From Mesoflavibacter profundi (lineage in GTDB: Bacteria > Bacteroidota > Bacteroidia > Flavobacteriales > Flavobacteriaceae): DNA of 64,000 nucleotides. Positions 18,001-27,266 of the stretch are shown here, one piece after another; position 1 is the first letter of the stretch, and each line of letters starts with the position of its first letter. A program made the position numbers and the translations under genes. The stretch covers positions 1,456,800 through 1,520,799 of the forward strand of contig NZ_CP061703.1 of assembly GCF_014764305.1 (NCBI RefSeq), given 5' to 3'. The notes under the pieces are model-generated. The model was not told the DNA's origin, searched no databases, and saw nothing but the letters and a program-made list of their open reading frames with translations.

Positions 18001-21000
18001 AGATGCTTCTAATCCTGCAGGAGATTGGATAACTTTAGAAACTACTTTTGTATCTACATCATCACAATTTACTATTCAGTTAATTAATGATCAAGATGGT
18101 GGAGACGGGAATGACCTTGCAATAGATGATATTTATGTAAAACAAATCTTATGTGATTTAGATGGCGATGGTGTGCCAGATAGCGTAGATTTAGATAACG
18201 ATAATGATGGAATACCAAATATCGTAGAACTTGGCTTATCAGATGGAGACAAAGACGCTACATTATTTGGAGATGGTTGGGTAGATGCAAACGGAAATGG
18301 AGTACACGATGCTTACGAAGGTGGCGCAACGCAAATAGATACAGATGGCGATGGAATTCCTAATTTTATGGACTTAGATTCTGATAACGACGGAATTTTT
18401 GATGCAGTAGAGTTTGACGGTTTTGGAGATATAGATGTAAATGGTGATGGCGTTGGAGAAGGAGACGATTCTTATTCTGGTGTAAGTAATGACACTTCAG
18501 ATGGTGATGGATTACTAGCAATAGTTGATACTAATGATGATGATGCAGACGAGTTTGATCATGGTAATTCTGGTTATCCAGATGCATTAGATACAGACGG
18601 TGATAACATACCGGATTATTTAGATGTAGATAGTAATAACGATGGTGTAAATGATATAGAAATGTTTGTTTATTCTCATTTAGATACTAATAATGATGGA
18701 CAAATAGATGGTGTGGCAGATGCTGATAATGATGGACTTTTAGATGTTTTTGATACAAACGATAATGGATATGGATCACCTAGAGATTTAGATAACTCTT
18801 ACGCTTTATATTTTGATGGACGTAATGACTATGTAGAAGAAGATGCAGTTATTAATAATTGGACAAGTGCATCGTTAATGGCTTGGATAAAAATAGAACC
18901 TTCATCTGTTGGTAAAAGAGTAATTGTAGGACAAGATAACTTTAGATTAGAAGTAGAATCTAATGGTAATATAAGTACAAAAGTTAATGCAAATACTTAC
19001 AATTCTGGAGTTTCGGTAGAATCTGATATTTGGGTTCATGTTGCTGCAATTTACGATGGTTTAAATGGAAATCTTTCAATTTTAATTAATGGAGAAGTTG
19101 TAAATGAAAACACAAGTGTAATAGGTAATTTGTTAAACGACACTTCAAGTTTTACAATTGGTAGAGCTTCTAATACAGATAGTAATTATTTTAAAGGTGA
19201 AATTGATGAGGTAAGATTATTTAATGAAGCTGTTACCGTAGATCAATTACAAAAAATGGTTTATCAAGAATTAGATGAAAATCAAGGCTTTAATTCAGGT
19301 AAAATTATACCTAAAGAAATTTCGGCTACTTTTAATTCTTCATTAATTCGTTATTATAAAATGGATGCTTATAAAGATGATATTTTAGATAACAAAGTTA
19401 CTATTGCGATAGATCAATTTGTTGGTGCAAAAATGTATAATATTAAAGATATTTACTTACAAACAGCACCATTACCATATCAAACTAGACAAGCAGGAGA
19501 ATGGACAATGTCAAATACGTGGTTACATGGAAATGTTTGGGATATTACAACGAATAATCAAATAAAAGATTGGAGTATTGTTTCGATAAAAAATAATGTA
19601 ATTACTGCAAATTCAGTAACAAATTTAGGGTTGTTTATCGATAATAATAAAACACTTACTGTTAGCGGAGATAATCAAATTAACAACACGTGGTATTTAG
19701 AGTTAAATGGGACATTAGATTTACAAAACGATTCACAATTAGTTCAAGGATTAACAAGTGATTTAGTAACATCAGCAACAGGAAAAATATTGCGACGTCA
19801 AGAAGGACAAAGTAATGTGTACAGATATAATTATTGGAGTTCTCCAGTTGGAGCGCCAACAGCAACTACATTAATAGATGAAAACACATCAACAAATAAT
19901 CCAAACAATACAGCCTTTACATTAAATACATTAAAAGATGCAAACGGAAACTTAGTGTCTTTTACAAATGGTTACCATCAAGACGGAAGCATAAGTACAT
20001 ATTGGTTATATACCTATCAAAACGCTACAAGTTATTGGAATTGGCAAGGTTTTGATCAAAACACACCAATAACAACAGGATTAGGATACACGCAAAAAGG
20101 TGGAGGAACTTTAGATTCTTATATATTTGAAGGAAAGCCAAACAACGGAACCATCCAATTATCAGCAAATGATGTAGGCGGAGCAGGATCAGATGCAGGA
20201 AGTACAAAGACCGAATATTTAGTAGGAAATCCATATGCATCTGCAATAGATGCTCATCAATTTATAGACGATAATGCAGGCGTTATATCAGGATCATTGT
20301 ATTTATGGGAACAATGGGCAGGCGATTCACATGTGTTAGCCGAGTATCAAGGAGGATATGCGACTTTAAATAAATTAGGTAAAGTAAGAGCTTATCAATT
20401 TATAGGAATAGATAATAATGCAGTAGGATCACAAGGAGGAATAAAAACACCAACAAGATACATACCAGTAGCACAAAGTTTTATGGTAGAAGTTACAGGA
20501 ACAGGCGCTATAGAGTTTAATAATGGACAACGTATATTTAAAACCGAAGCAGCAGGCGAGTCAGTATTTTTTAGACAAAACAATACAGCAGTAACAAGTG
20601 CAGCGCCAGAAGTAGCGTTTCAAAAAATAAAATTAGAGTTTACCAATACCAATGGATTAGGTAGAGAGATTGTTTTAGGATTTAGTGATCAAACTTCAGA
20701 TGCATTTGATTATGGTTATGATGCTATAGCGACAGAGACTTTTGTTAATGATTTAACAATGCCATTAGATAACCAACAATCAAACATACAAGCCTTTTCA
20801 CCAATCACATCAGATAAGGTGATAGACTTAAACTTTAAATCAGACGGAAACAGTACTTACACAATAAAAGCAACAAGTTTTGATAATATACCAATGGATC
20901 AATCAGTTTATTTATTGGATAATTTAAATGGGACTTATCACGATTTAAAATCAGGTTTAGATTATAATTTCACATCTGTAGCAGGAACTTTTAACGATCG

Positions 21001-21298
21001 TTTTGATGTTGTATTTCAAACCAATCAAACATTATCTACAGAAGATGTAGAATTGGATCAAATAACATTGTATTATAATACAACACAACAATCGTTATAT
21101 GTAAAAGAGTTAAAAGAAGAAGTAAAAACATTAGTTATATACAACACGTTAGGACAAGTGATGTATAAAAATAGTAGTGTAACAACACATCAATTAGCTA
21201 ATGGATTAGCTATAAATGGTATAAGTACAGGTGTTTATATTGTATCAATTCAATTAAATAATAATACAAGTATAGACAAAAAGATAATAGTTAAATAA
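15068..21298 (+). CDS. giant multidomain secreted protein with LamG and type IX secretion sorting domain
   Basis: This 2076-residue protein starts at the ATG at 15068, which gives a good signal peptide (ends near IVAQ). Domains in order, by residue: a beta-sandwich region (about 33-240), an HYR/Ig-like stretch, fibronectin type III (about 392-477), GEVED (about 478-632, with HAIWIDFNGDGDFEDAGE), choice-of-anchor D (about 634-768), a first set of calcium-binding thrombospondin type 3 Asp repeats (769-796), a jelly-roll-like region, a longer set (1026-1244), a LamG/concanavalin-like domain (about 1241-1401), an unassigned module (about 1408-1978) and a type A T9SS C-terminal domain ending KKIIVK. 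It is likely a cell-surface adhesin or glycan-binding protein. No catalytic domain was recognised. The next gene is its paralogue. Confidence 0.88.
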   Translation: MKLTLHLSIAKYAKLLTLLILLLGCNVIVAQVEIASQRFNNGNPNYQYTVADKDEVFAPSSQTITTHVGTDNWDYTASTSEGIIRVVNTDITNPASDLYCLELKNYWNDEPTIEFVEKNITNYVNVTFSIAYQSLGDPDNNEDLVLEYSYLDGGNWVDTTVILVEGENPIDVFGYQVEPDIRMFNTNFPTPNPFVVSIPDTATAFRATISSDFKNGANGNDNYYIDDVILSGDPTTAAPIANCQGDFSISLDQNDTATITAADIDNGSSVSVGTMTLSIDKSEFTCDDLGPNVITLTVDDGTQTSTCTTTVTVNSYNGPLIAPNLPSVSAYCSYDAPTPADISYQCNTITPTTTDATSFNSPGNYTITWLYYDSVSGNSDTSVQSITINSLTAPNNVTVSNIGPDTATITWDQQTGVDSYEVLYKKDGLINWQSVVTTDNTVILTGLDQLTDYNFQINANCGSSTISTSIDNFTTLGHSYCTPSVGNNSNRVYVRTVNVGTINNTEGREPGGYDDNTHLSTVLYKNESHPFNITFWNRNYYNIGHAIWIDFNGDGDFEDAGEMVWNNNGNLSNVGQFQAHNPSIFIPSFAVTGLTRMRVAVRQNGVPDNPCNDDNWNGSRGEFEDYTLDLQIRPDSPQEIDVTGNGTLIVDGAGVAELDPNNNTDFGEYDVYEVPMVKTYKITNNGADPLTLTGNPLVTFINNTGDFTITQPSISYLAIGESTTFTITFDPVTVGTKTATVRILNDDVDYGETEEDYTFLIQGEAVKTFPDTDGDGVPDNVDLDDDNDGILDSTEDNTCKTYSYATQVETIFLNETFGTGYDRATISEVNAGASTTYCFEDGTATCGGSNNLNDGSYTLYYQTSNGDGINQTPYGDVASWADSDWYVGLDHTPDNIDGAEPGRMLIVNADYDPGIFYQATINGVTPGVEVTYGFSVINLMRTDHPNIANKKKPQVAIAVYDPNGSLIALESSGLIEPTDASNPAGDWITLETTFVSTSSQFTIQLINDQDGGDGNDLAIDDIYVKQILCDLDGDGVPDSVDLDNDNDGIPNIVELGLSDGDKDATLFGDGWVDANGNGVHDAYEGGATQIDTDGDGIPNFMDLDSDNDGIFDAVEFDGFGDIDVNGDGVGEGDDSYSGVSNDTSDGDGLLAIVDTNDDDADEFDHGNSGYPDALDTDGDNIPDYLDVDSNNDGVNDIEMFVYSHLDTNNDGQIDGVADADNDGLLDVFDTNDNGYGSPRDLDNSYALYFDGRNDYVEEDAVINNWTSASLMAWIKIEPSSVGKRVIVGQDNFRLEVESNGNISTKVNANTYNSGVSVESDIWVHVAAIYDGLNGNLSILINGEVVNENTSVIGNLLNDTSSFTIGRASNTDSNYFKGEIDEVRLFNEAVTVDQLQKMVYQELDENQGFNSGKIIPKEISATFNSSLIRYYKMDAYKDDILDNKVTIAIDQFVGAKMYNIKDIYLQTAPLPYQTRQAGEWTMSNTWLHGNVWDITTNNQIKDWSIVSIKNNVITANSVTNLGLFIDNNKTLTVSGDNQINNTWYLELNGTLDLQNDSQLVQGLTSDLVTSATGKILRRQEGQSNVYRYNYWSSPVGAPTATTLIDENTSTNNPNNTAFTLNTLKDANGNLVSFTNGYHQDGSISTYWLYTYQNATSYWNWQGFDQNTPITTGLGYTQKGGGTLDSYIFEGKPNNGTIQLSANDVGGAGSDAGSTKTEYLVGNPYASAIDAHQFIDDNAGVISGSLYLWEQWAGDSHVLAEYQGGYATLNKLGKVRAYQFIGIDNNAVGSQGGIKTPTRYIPVAQSFMVEVTGTGAIEFNNGQRIFKTEAAGESVFFRQNNTAVTSAAPEVAFQKIKLEFTNTNGLGREIVLGFSDQTSDAFDYGYDAIATETFVNDLTMPLDNQQSNIQAFSPITSDKVIDLNFKSDGNSTYTIKATSFDNIPMDQSVYLLDNLNGTYHDLKSGLDYNFTSVAGTFNDRFDVVFQTNQTLSTEDVELDQITLYYNTTQQSLYVKELKEEVKTLVIYNTLGQVMYKNSSVTTHQLANGLAINGISTGVYIVSIQLNNNTSIDKKIIVK

Positions 21299-21320
21299 GC
21301 AATAACAGTTATCAAATAAT

Positions 21321-21352
21321 AAAAAAGCCTCTAACATTTAGAGGCTTTTTTT
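21321..21352. terminator. terminator after the first giant cargo gene
   Basis: An 8-bp stem (GCCTCTAA at 21327-21334, TTAGAGGC at 21338-21345) with a 3-base loop is flanked by six A and seven T residues. It lies 29 bases past the stop and could work in both directions. Confidence 0.88.
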
Positions 21353-21584
21353 GTAATGTTATATAACTCAGTAGAATATGTATTCGGTTTTGATAAGAAA
21401 ATGCTTATTATTTAGATAGATTTTAAATAAAAAGTGTCTTTAAGCGTTTTTTTGTATCGTTTTATCGATTAAATTGAAAAATGTGATATACACATTTATA
21501 AATTTACTTCGTAAATATACATTTTTATTTCTTTTTTAGAGATTAATATGTGAATTACATAAAAAACCCAAAAAAGCTATCAAT
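21353..21584. promoter_or_regulatory. leader region of the second giant cargo gene with two inverted repeats
   Basis: After the terminator this AT-rich stretch holds AAATGTG/CACATTT arms around ATATA (21479-21497) and, just after, ATTTAC-TTC-GTAAAT near 21502-21516. They may be operator or leader structures. No clear TAnnTTTG element was found. Confidence 0.35.
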
Positions 21585-24500
21585 ATGACACCAACCAACC
21601 ATAAAACGTTATGTTTTATACTATTCTTTGTATCTGGTTTTTTCTATAATTTACACGCTCAATACTGTACACCTACATTTGGTGATCCATCACAACACTA
21701 TATCAGTCAAGTAGAGATTAATACTATCAATAACGTATCTACTTACGTTAGTCCTACAAATAGCTATTCAGATTTTACAGCGCAATCTACAGATTTGGTT
21801 GTTGGTAGTACTTACACGATGAATATACATACCGCTAGAGTAGATAATTGGAGAGCTGCAGGTTATGGTGTTTGGATAGATTATAATAATGATAACGATT
21901 TTGATGATGTAGATGAACAAATCTGGTCTTTTGGAACTTCAACTAACAATACAGTATCATTTAGCTTCACAGTGCCAAGCCACGCTACATTAACTAATTT
22001 AAGATTAAGAATTAATATGGTTAGTTGGTACGAACCAGGCTCTTGTGCTAACGATACATCTAACTTTGGAGAAACAGAAGATTACACGGTTAATATTTTA
22101 GCATCACCTGATCCTTTTGCTTCTAATGATGAATTAAATGTGATTAAAAACAGTACTTCAGGTGTAGATAATCAAATTAATGTTGCTTTAAATGACGATA
22201 TAGGAACAGATGGAAGTGACGGAGAAGATTATGCCTTACTAAGCACCACAACTAATGGTACAATTACCGAATTATCAGATGGAGTTTTTGAATATATACC
22301 AAATTTGGATTTTATAGGTAACGATAGTTTTACGTATCAAATTTGTGATGCTAATGGAGATTGCGACACAGCAACAGTTTATATAACTGTAGATTTTGGT
22401 GCTTGTACACCAACTACTGGATCTTGGGGAACACATTACATAACCAATGTTCTTGTACCAGGAGAAACTAATACCTTAAATTACGCATCTGGTGATGATG
22501 CTGGTTATGGATCTCATTTAAACGTAACACCAATTGTAGATTTTTATAAAGGTAATTCATATACGATGGAGTTGTCTGTTTCAAATGCAGCAGCTACAGA
22601 GAACAGATCAGGTTGGGTTATTTATATCGATTTAAACCAAGATGGTGTTTTTAATACAGCAGATGAACAAGTTTGGGATTCTTATAACGTCCCTAATTTA
22701 GCAAATGGAGAAGATAACTCGCTTTCTAATACAGATAACACTTTTAATCCGGCAACATTTACAGTACCTACTACTGCGCTTTCTGGAACTACAATAATGA
22801 GAGTTGGAACAAGAAGGTATTGGTATCCAGCAGATCCATGTGGTCAAGTAGCACAACCAGGAGAATTTGAAGATTATGTCATAGATATTCAATTAGATCC
22901 TGCTTCACCTCAAGATTTAGATGTTACTGGTAATGGTAATTTTGTAGCATCTGGTTCAACAATTACATCTACAGACAATAACACAGATTTTGGTGTATAC
23001 GATATTAATTCTGGTACAATTTCTAGAACATTTATAATTTCAAATAACGGATTACTAGATTTAAATTTATTACCTCCTTATGCGGCGCTAACTGGTTCTG
23101 CAGATTTTACTATAATTACTGCGCCAGCCTTGACAACATTAACGCCTGGACAATCTACAACATTAACTATAGGTTTTAATCCTTCTACAATTGGAGCGTT
23201 TTCAACAGTAGTTAGTCTTTATTCTGATGATCCAGATGAAAATCCTTACACATTTTTAGTTGAAGGTGAAGGCGCTCAAACATTTCCAGATACCGATGGA
23301 GATGGAGTACCAGACAACATTGATCAAGACGATGATAATGATGGATTAACAGATACACTAGAAACCTTATCTTGTACAGCTTATTCTAACGCATTAACTA
23401 CAGATGTTGTTTTTTTAAATGAAACCTTTGGAGCAGGAACAAATAGAATTCAAATTAATGGAAATTATCCAGGAGTTACTACATCTTATTGTTATGAAGA
23501 TGGTGCTGGTTCTTGTTTAGCGACTTATAATCCAACAAGTGTTAATGATGGTGATTATACTGTACACTATACGATAACTAACGATAATGATATTCAAGAA
23601 GGAATAGATATAGATATTTCCGATTGGGCAGAAGATTACTGGTATGCTGGTCTTGATCATACACCAGGTGATGTTAACGGAAGAATGGCAATTTTTAATG
23701 CAACAGAAGATCCTGGTGTTTTTTATAGTCAAGAAATAACTGGAGCAACTCCAAATGTTCCTATACAATTTGGATTTTATGCATTAAATATTGATAGAGA
23801 TGATATAGATCCTACCGAATTATCTACCAGAGAAAAGCCTGAAGTTGTTATTAGAATATACGATCCCAACGGTGTAGAAATTACTTCTGCTTCTTCAGGA
23901 TTAATTAATCCAACTAGTCCTGCTGGAGATTGGGTAGAAGTTACAGCAAGTTTTACTACAACATTTAGCCAGTTTACAGTAGAGTTAAGTAATGCTAATT
24001 TAGGTGGTTTAGGTAACGATTTAGCAATAGATGATATTTTTGTTAAGCAAACTTTGTGTGATTTAGATGGAGATGGTGTTGCAGATACAGTAGATTTAGA
24101 TAATGATAACGATGGTATTCCTAATGTTGTAGAATTAGGGTTAGTAGATGATAATTTTGATGCAACAGTATATAATGATACATCAAATCCTTGGGTAGAT
24201 GTTAACGGTAATGGTGTACATGATGCTTACGAGTCTGTTGTGCCAATAGATACTGATGGTGATGGTACTCCTGATTATTTAGATCTTGATAGTGATAATG
24301 ACGGTATTTTTGATAATGTAGAATATGATGGTTATGGAGATATTGATGTTTCAGGCGATGGATTGTCAGAAGGAAGTGATTATCAAGATGCAACTGTTAA
24401 CAACATGTCAGACGATCAAGATGGTGATGGAATTTTACCTCAAATAGATGATAATGATGATGATGTAGATGGACCTACTCAAAATGACCATGGGACTTTT

Positions 24501-27245
24501 AGTTACAACTTACCACAAGATTCTGATGGTGATGGAATTCCTGATTATTTAGATATAGATAGTCATGACGCAACTAATGATCTAAGTAATGGATCTGATA
24601 TTTCTGGAACTATATATCAATATTTAGATGTAAATAATGATGGTGTTATAGATGGAACTTCAGATGCAGATGGCGATGGATTGTTAGACAATTTTGATAC
24701 TTCAGATTTAATATTTGGGTCGCCAAGAGATTTAGATGGTTCATATAGCTTGTTTTTTGATGGTAGAAATGATTATGTTCAAGATCTAAACATACTCGCT
24801 TCTGGATCTGCAACTATTTCAGCTTGGATAAAATTAACTGGAAATAATACGCTAGCTAACGATCAAGTAATTGCTGGTCAAGATAATTTTTATGCAAGAG
24901 TTAATTTAGATGGCACAGTTTCTTTAGTATTAAATGGTACTGTTTTACTTTCTTCATCAGTTGTGATAACTAATAATATTTGGACACATGTAGCAATAAC
25001 AACAGATGCTAGTCAAAGCGTATTGTATGTTAATGGAGAATTTCAAGCAAGTGCTATGTCTGGAGGCATTACAGCAGATAGCTCTAATTTTACCATAGGA
25101 AAGCGTTCTAGCATAGATAACAATTATTTTCATGGAGAAATAGATGAAGTAAGAGTTTTTTCTACAGCCTTAACAAATCTAGAAGTGCAAAGAACAGTCT
25201 ACCAAGAATTAAACGAAAGTTTAGGCTTTAATCAAGGTGCTGTTATTCCAAAAGATATATCAACTAATTCAATAGGATCTAGTTTACTTAAGTATTATAA
25301 AATGGATGCTTATAAAGATGATATTACAGACAATAAAGTTACTACTGCTATAGATGAAATTAACGGTGCTAAACTATACAATATTAAACAAATATATTTT
25401 CAAACAGCGCCTTTACCTTATGTAACTGTTCAAGATGGATTATGGACAGATACAGCAACATGGCAACATGGAAATGTTTGGGATATTACATCTGTATCTA
25501 CAAATCAACCTTGGAGTATTGTTCAAATAAATAACAACATTACTACAACAACTTCTCATGCGCATACTGGATTAATAATAAATACAGGTAATACATTATT
25601 GGTAAATAACGATAATGAAATATCAAATAATTGGTATCTAGAGTTAAACGGTACAATAGATTTAGTAGACGAATCTCAACTAGTACAAACCAATACAAGT
25701 GATTTAGTGACTAGTATAACAGGTAAAATATTAAGAAGACAGGAAGGACTATCTAATGTCTATCGATATAATTATTGGGGATCACCTATAGGAAATGCAC
25801 AAAGCACAGCACTTTCAGATAACAATATTCCAACCAATTCGAGTAATTCTAATTTCACTTTAGATCTTTTAAAAGATGCTGCTTTAACACCAATAGAATT
25901 TACTACAAGTTATGACGAAATAGGTAAACTAAGTACCTATTGGACTCATACATATCAAAACGGTGTATCTTATTTTCATTGGAATAATATAAGTATAACA
26001 GATCCAGTTTTACCTGGTGTTGGTTATATCCATAAAGGATTAGGATTAGGAGGAACAGAATTTCAATATGTATTTGAAGGAAAGCCAAATAACGGTGTAA
26101 TTCAAATCTCTGCAACAGATATTGGTGGTGCTGGATCTGTTGGTGGTGTTAGTAAAACAGAATATTTATTAGGTAACCCGTATCCATCTGCTTTAGATGC
26201 ACATCAATTTATAACAGATAATGCATCGGTTATAAGTGGTGAGATTTATTTATGGGAACAATGGGCAGGAAATTCACATGTTTTAGCTTTATATCAAGGT
26301 GGTTATGCTACTTTAAATTTAATGACATCTGTTCAAGCCTATCAATTTGTTGGATTAAACGGATCAAATAATGGGTCGCAAGATGGAACAAAAACACCAA
26401 CAAGATATTTACCAGTTGCGCAAGGATTTATGGTAGAGGTTGAAAGTTCTGGTGATTTACAGTTTAATAATAATCAGAGAATTTTTAAAACTGAAACTAG
26501 TGGCGAATCTATTTTTTTTAGAACAAACAATTCTCAAGCAAATCAAGTAGAAGCAAATCAAGATTCAATACAAATGATTAGGTTGTTGTTTAAAACCCAA
26601 GATAATTTAGGTAGAGAAATTGTTTTAGGATTTAGTGATTTTACTTCAGATCAATATGATTATGGTTACGATAGTAAGGCTTATCAAATTAATGCTAGCG
26701 ACTTGTATTTACCATTAAATGATAAAAAAATGGTGATACAAGCTTATGCTCAAATTATACCAGAGAAAATTATAAATTTACATTTTATCGCAGAGAATGC
26801 AGGTAATTATTCCATTTCTAAAAAAGAACTGGTAAACATTTCTAACAGTCAGGATATTTATTTATTTGATACGTTAAATAATACTTATCATGATTTAACA
26901 ACAGATACAGCGTATACTTTTTATTCAGAATCCGGAACTTTTAACGATAGATTTAAAATTGTGTTTCAGGAACAATCTAGTTTATCTGTGGATCAACCAG
27001 AATGGGATAATTCAATAATTTATTATAATAATTCTGATAAAAAACTATTTGTAAAAAACATAGATAAAACTGTTGAGCAAATCACAATCTACAACACATT
27101 AGGACAAAAAATATTTACTAAATATAATGTAAATCCATCTCAATTAACTTCAGGAATTTCAATCGATAATCAAAGTTCTGGAGTCTATATTGTTCAGCTA
27201 AAAATAGAATCTAACACATTAAATAAAAAAATAATAATTAACTAA
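21585..27245 (+). CDS. giant multidomain secreted protein with LamG and type IX secretion sorting domain (paralogue of the preceding gene)
   Basis: A 1886-residue exported protein with a signal peptide ending near LHAQ. Domains in order, by residue: GEVED (about 26-175), a cadherin/Big-type domain (about 176-270, with NDDIGTDGS and GNDSFTYQICD), a second GEVED (about 272-435), choice-of-anchor D (about 440-563), thrombospondin type 3 repeats (565-595), a jelly-roll-like region, more such repeats (about 824-1038), LamG (about 1048-1211), the same unassigned module (about 1217-1790) and a type A T9SS sorting domain ending KKIIIN. From choice-of-anchor D on it runs parallel to the preceding protein, so the two arose by tandem duplication and differ mainly at their N-terminal halves. 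Likely surface-anchored; no enzyme domain recognised. Confidence 0.88.
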   Translation: MTPTNHKTLCFILFFVSGFFYNLHAQYCTPTFGDPSQHYISQVEINTINNVSTYVSPTNSYSDFTAQSTDLVVGSTYTMNIHTARVDNWRAAGYGVWIDYNNDNDFDDVDEQIWSFGTSTNNTVSFSFTVPSHATLTNLRLRINMVSWYEPGSCANDTSNFGETEDYTVNILASPDPFASNDELNVIKNSTSGVDNQINVALNDDIGTDGSDGEDYALLSTTTNGTITELSDGVFEYIPNLDFIGNDSFTYQICDANGDCDTATVYITVDFGACTPTTGSWGTHYITNVLVPGETNTLNYASGDDAGYGSHLNVTPIVDFYKGNSYTMELSVSNAAATENRSGWVIYIDLNQDGVFNTADEQVWDSYNVPNLANGEDNSLSNTDNTFNPATFTVPTTALSGTTIMRVGTRRYWYPADPCGQVAQPGEFEDYVIDIQLDPASPQDLDVTGNGNFVASGSTITSTDNNTDFGVYDINSGTISRTFIISNNGLLDLNLLPPYAALTGSADFTIITAPALTTLTPGQSTTLTIGFNPSTIGAFSTVVSLYSDDPDENPYTFLVEGEGAQTFPDTDGDGVPDNIDQDDDNDGLTDTLETLSCTAYSNALTTDVVFLNETFGAGTNRIQINGNYPGVTTSYCYEDGAGSCLATYNPTSVNDGDYTVHYTITNDNDIQEGIDIDISDWAEDYWYAGLDHTPGDVNGRMAIFNATEDPGVFYSQEITGATPNVPIQFGFYALNIDRDDIDPTELSTREKPEVVIRIYDPNGVEITSASSGLINPTSPAGDWVEVTASFTTTFSQFTVELSNANLGGLGNDLAIDDIFVKQTLCDLDGDGVADTVDLDNDNDGIPNVVELGLVDDNFDATVYNDTSNPWVDVNGNGVHDAYESVVPIDTDGDGTPDYLDLDSDNDGIFDNVEYDGYGDIDVSGDGLSEGSDYQDATVNNMSDDQDGDGILPQIDDNDDDVDGPTQNDHGTFSYNLPQDSDGDGIPDYLDIDSHDATNDLSNGSDISGTIYQYLDVNNDGVIDGTSDADGDGLLDNFDTSDLIFGSPRDLDGSYSLFFDGRNDYVQDLNILASGSATISAWIKLTGNNTLANDQVIAGQDNFYARVNLDGTVSLVLNGTVLLSSSVVITNNIWTHVAITTDASQSVLYVNGEFQASAMSGGITADSSNFTIGKRSSIDNNYFHGEIDEVRVFSTALTNLEVQRTVYQELNESLGFNQGAVIPKDISTNSIGSSLLKYYKMDAYKDDITDNKVTTAIDEINGAKLYNIKQIYFQTAPLPYVTVQDGLWTDTATWQHGNVWDITSVSTNQPWSIVQINNNITTTTSHAHTGLIINTGNTLLVNNDNEISNNWYLELNGTIDLVDESQLVQTNTSDLVTSITGKILRRQEGLSNVYRYNYWGSPIGNAQSTALSDNNIPTNSSNSNFTLDLLKDAALTPIEFTTSYDEIGKLSTYWTHTYQNGVSYFHWNNISITDPVLPGVGYIHKGLGLGGTEFQYVFEGKPNNGVIQISATDIGGAGSVGGVSKTEYLLGNPYPSALDAHQFITDNASVISGEIYLWEQWAGNSHVLALYQGGYATLNLMTSVQAYQFVGLNGSNNGSQDGTKTPTRYLPVAQGFMVEVESSGDLQFNNNQRIFKTETSGESIFFRTNNSQANQVEANQDSIQMIRLLFKTQDNLGREIVLGFSDFTSDQYDYGYDSKAYQINASDLYLPLNDKKMVIQAYAQIIPEKIINLHFIAENAGNYSISKKELVNISNSQDIYLFDTLNNTYHDLTTDTAYTFYSESGTFNDRFKIVFQEQSSLSVDQPEWDNSIIYYNNSDKKLFVKNIDKTVEQITIYNTLGQKIFTKYNVNPSQLTSGISIDNQSSGVYIVQLKIESNTLNKKIIIN

Positions 27246-27266
27246 CAAAGCCCTTATTCTTACTTA

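Noticed and set aside
17370-18800. DNA tandem repeat or CRISPR-like array
   Set aside because: The repetitive GATGGTGATGG-like pattern codes for thrombospondin type 3 Asp repeats in frame and has no regular unit with spacers.
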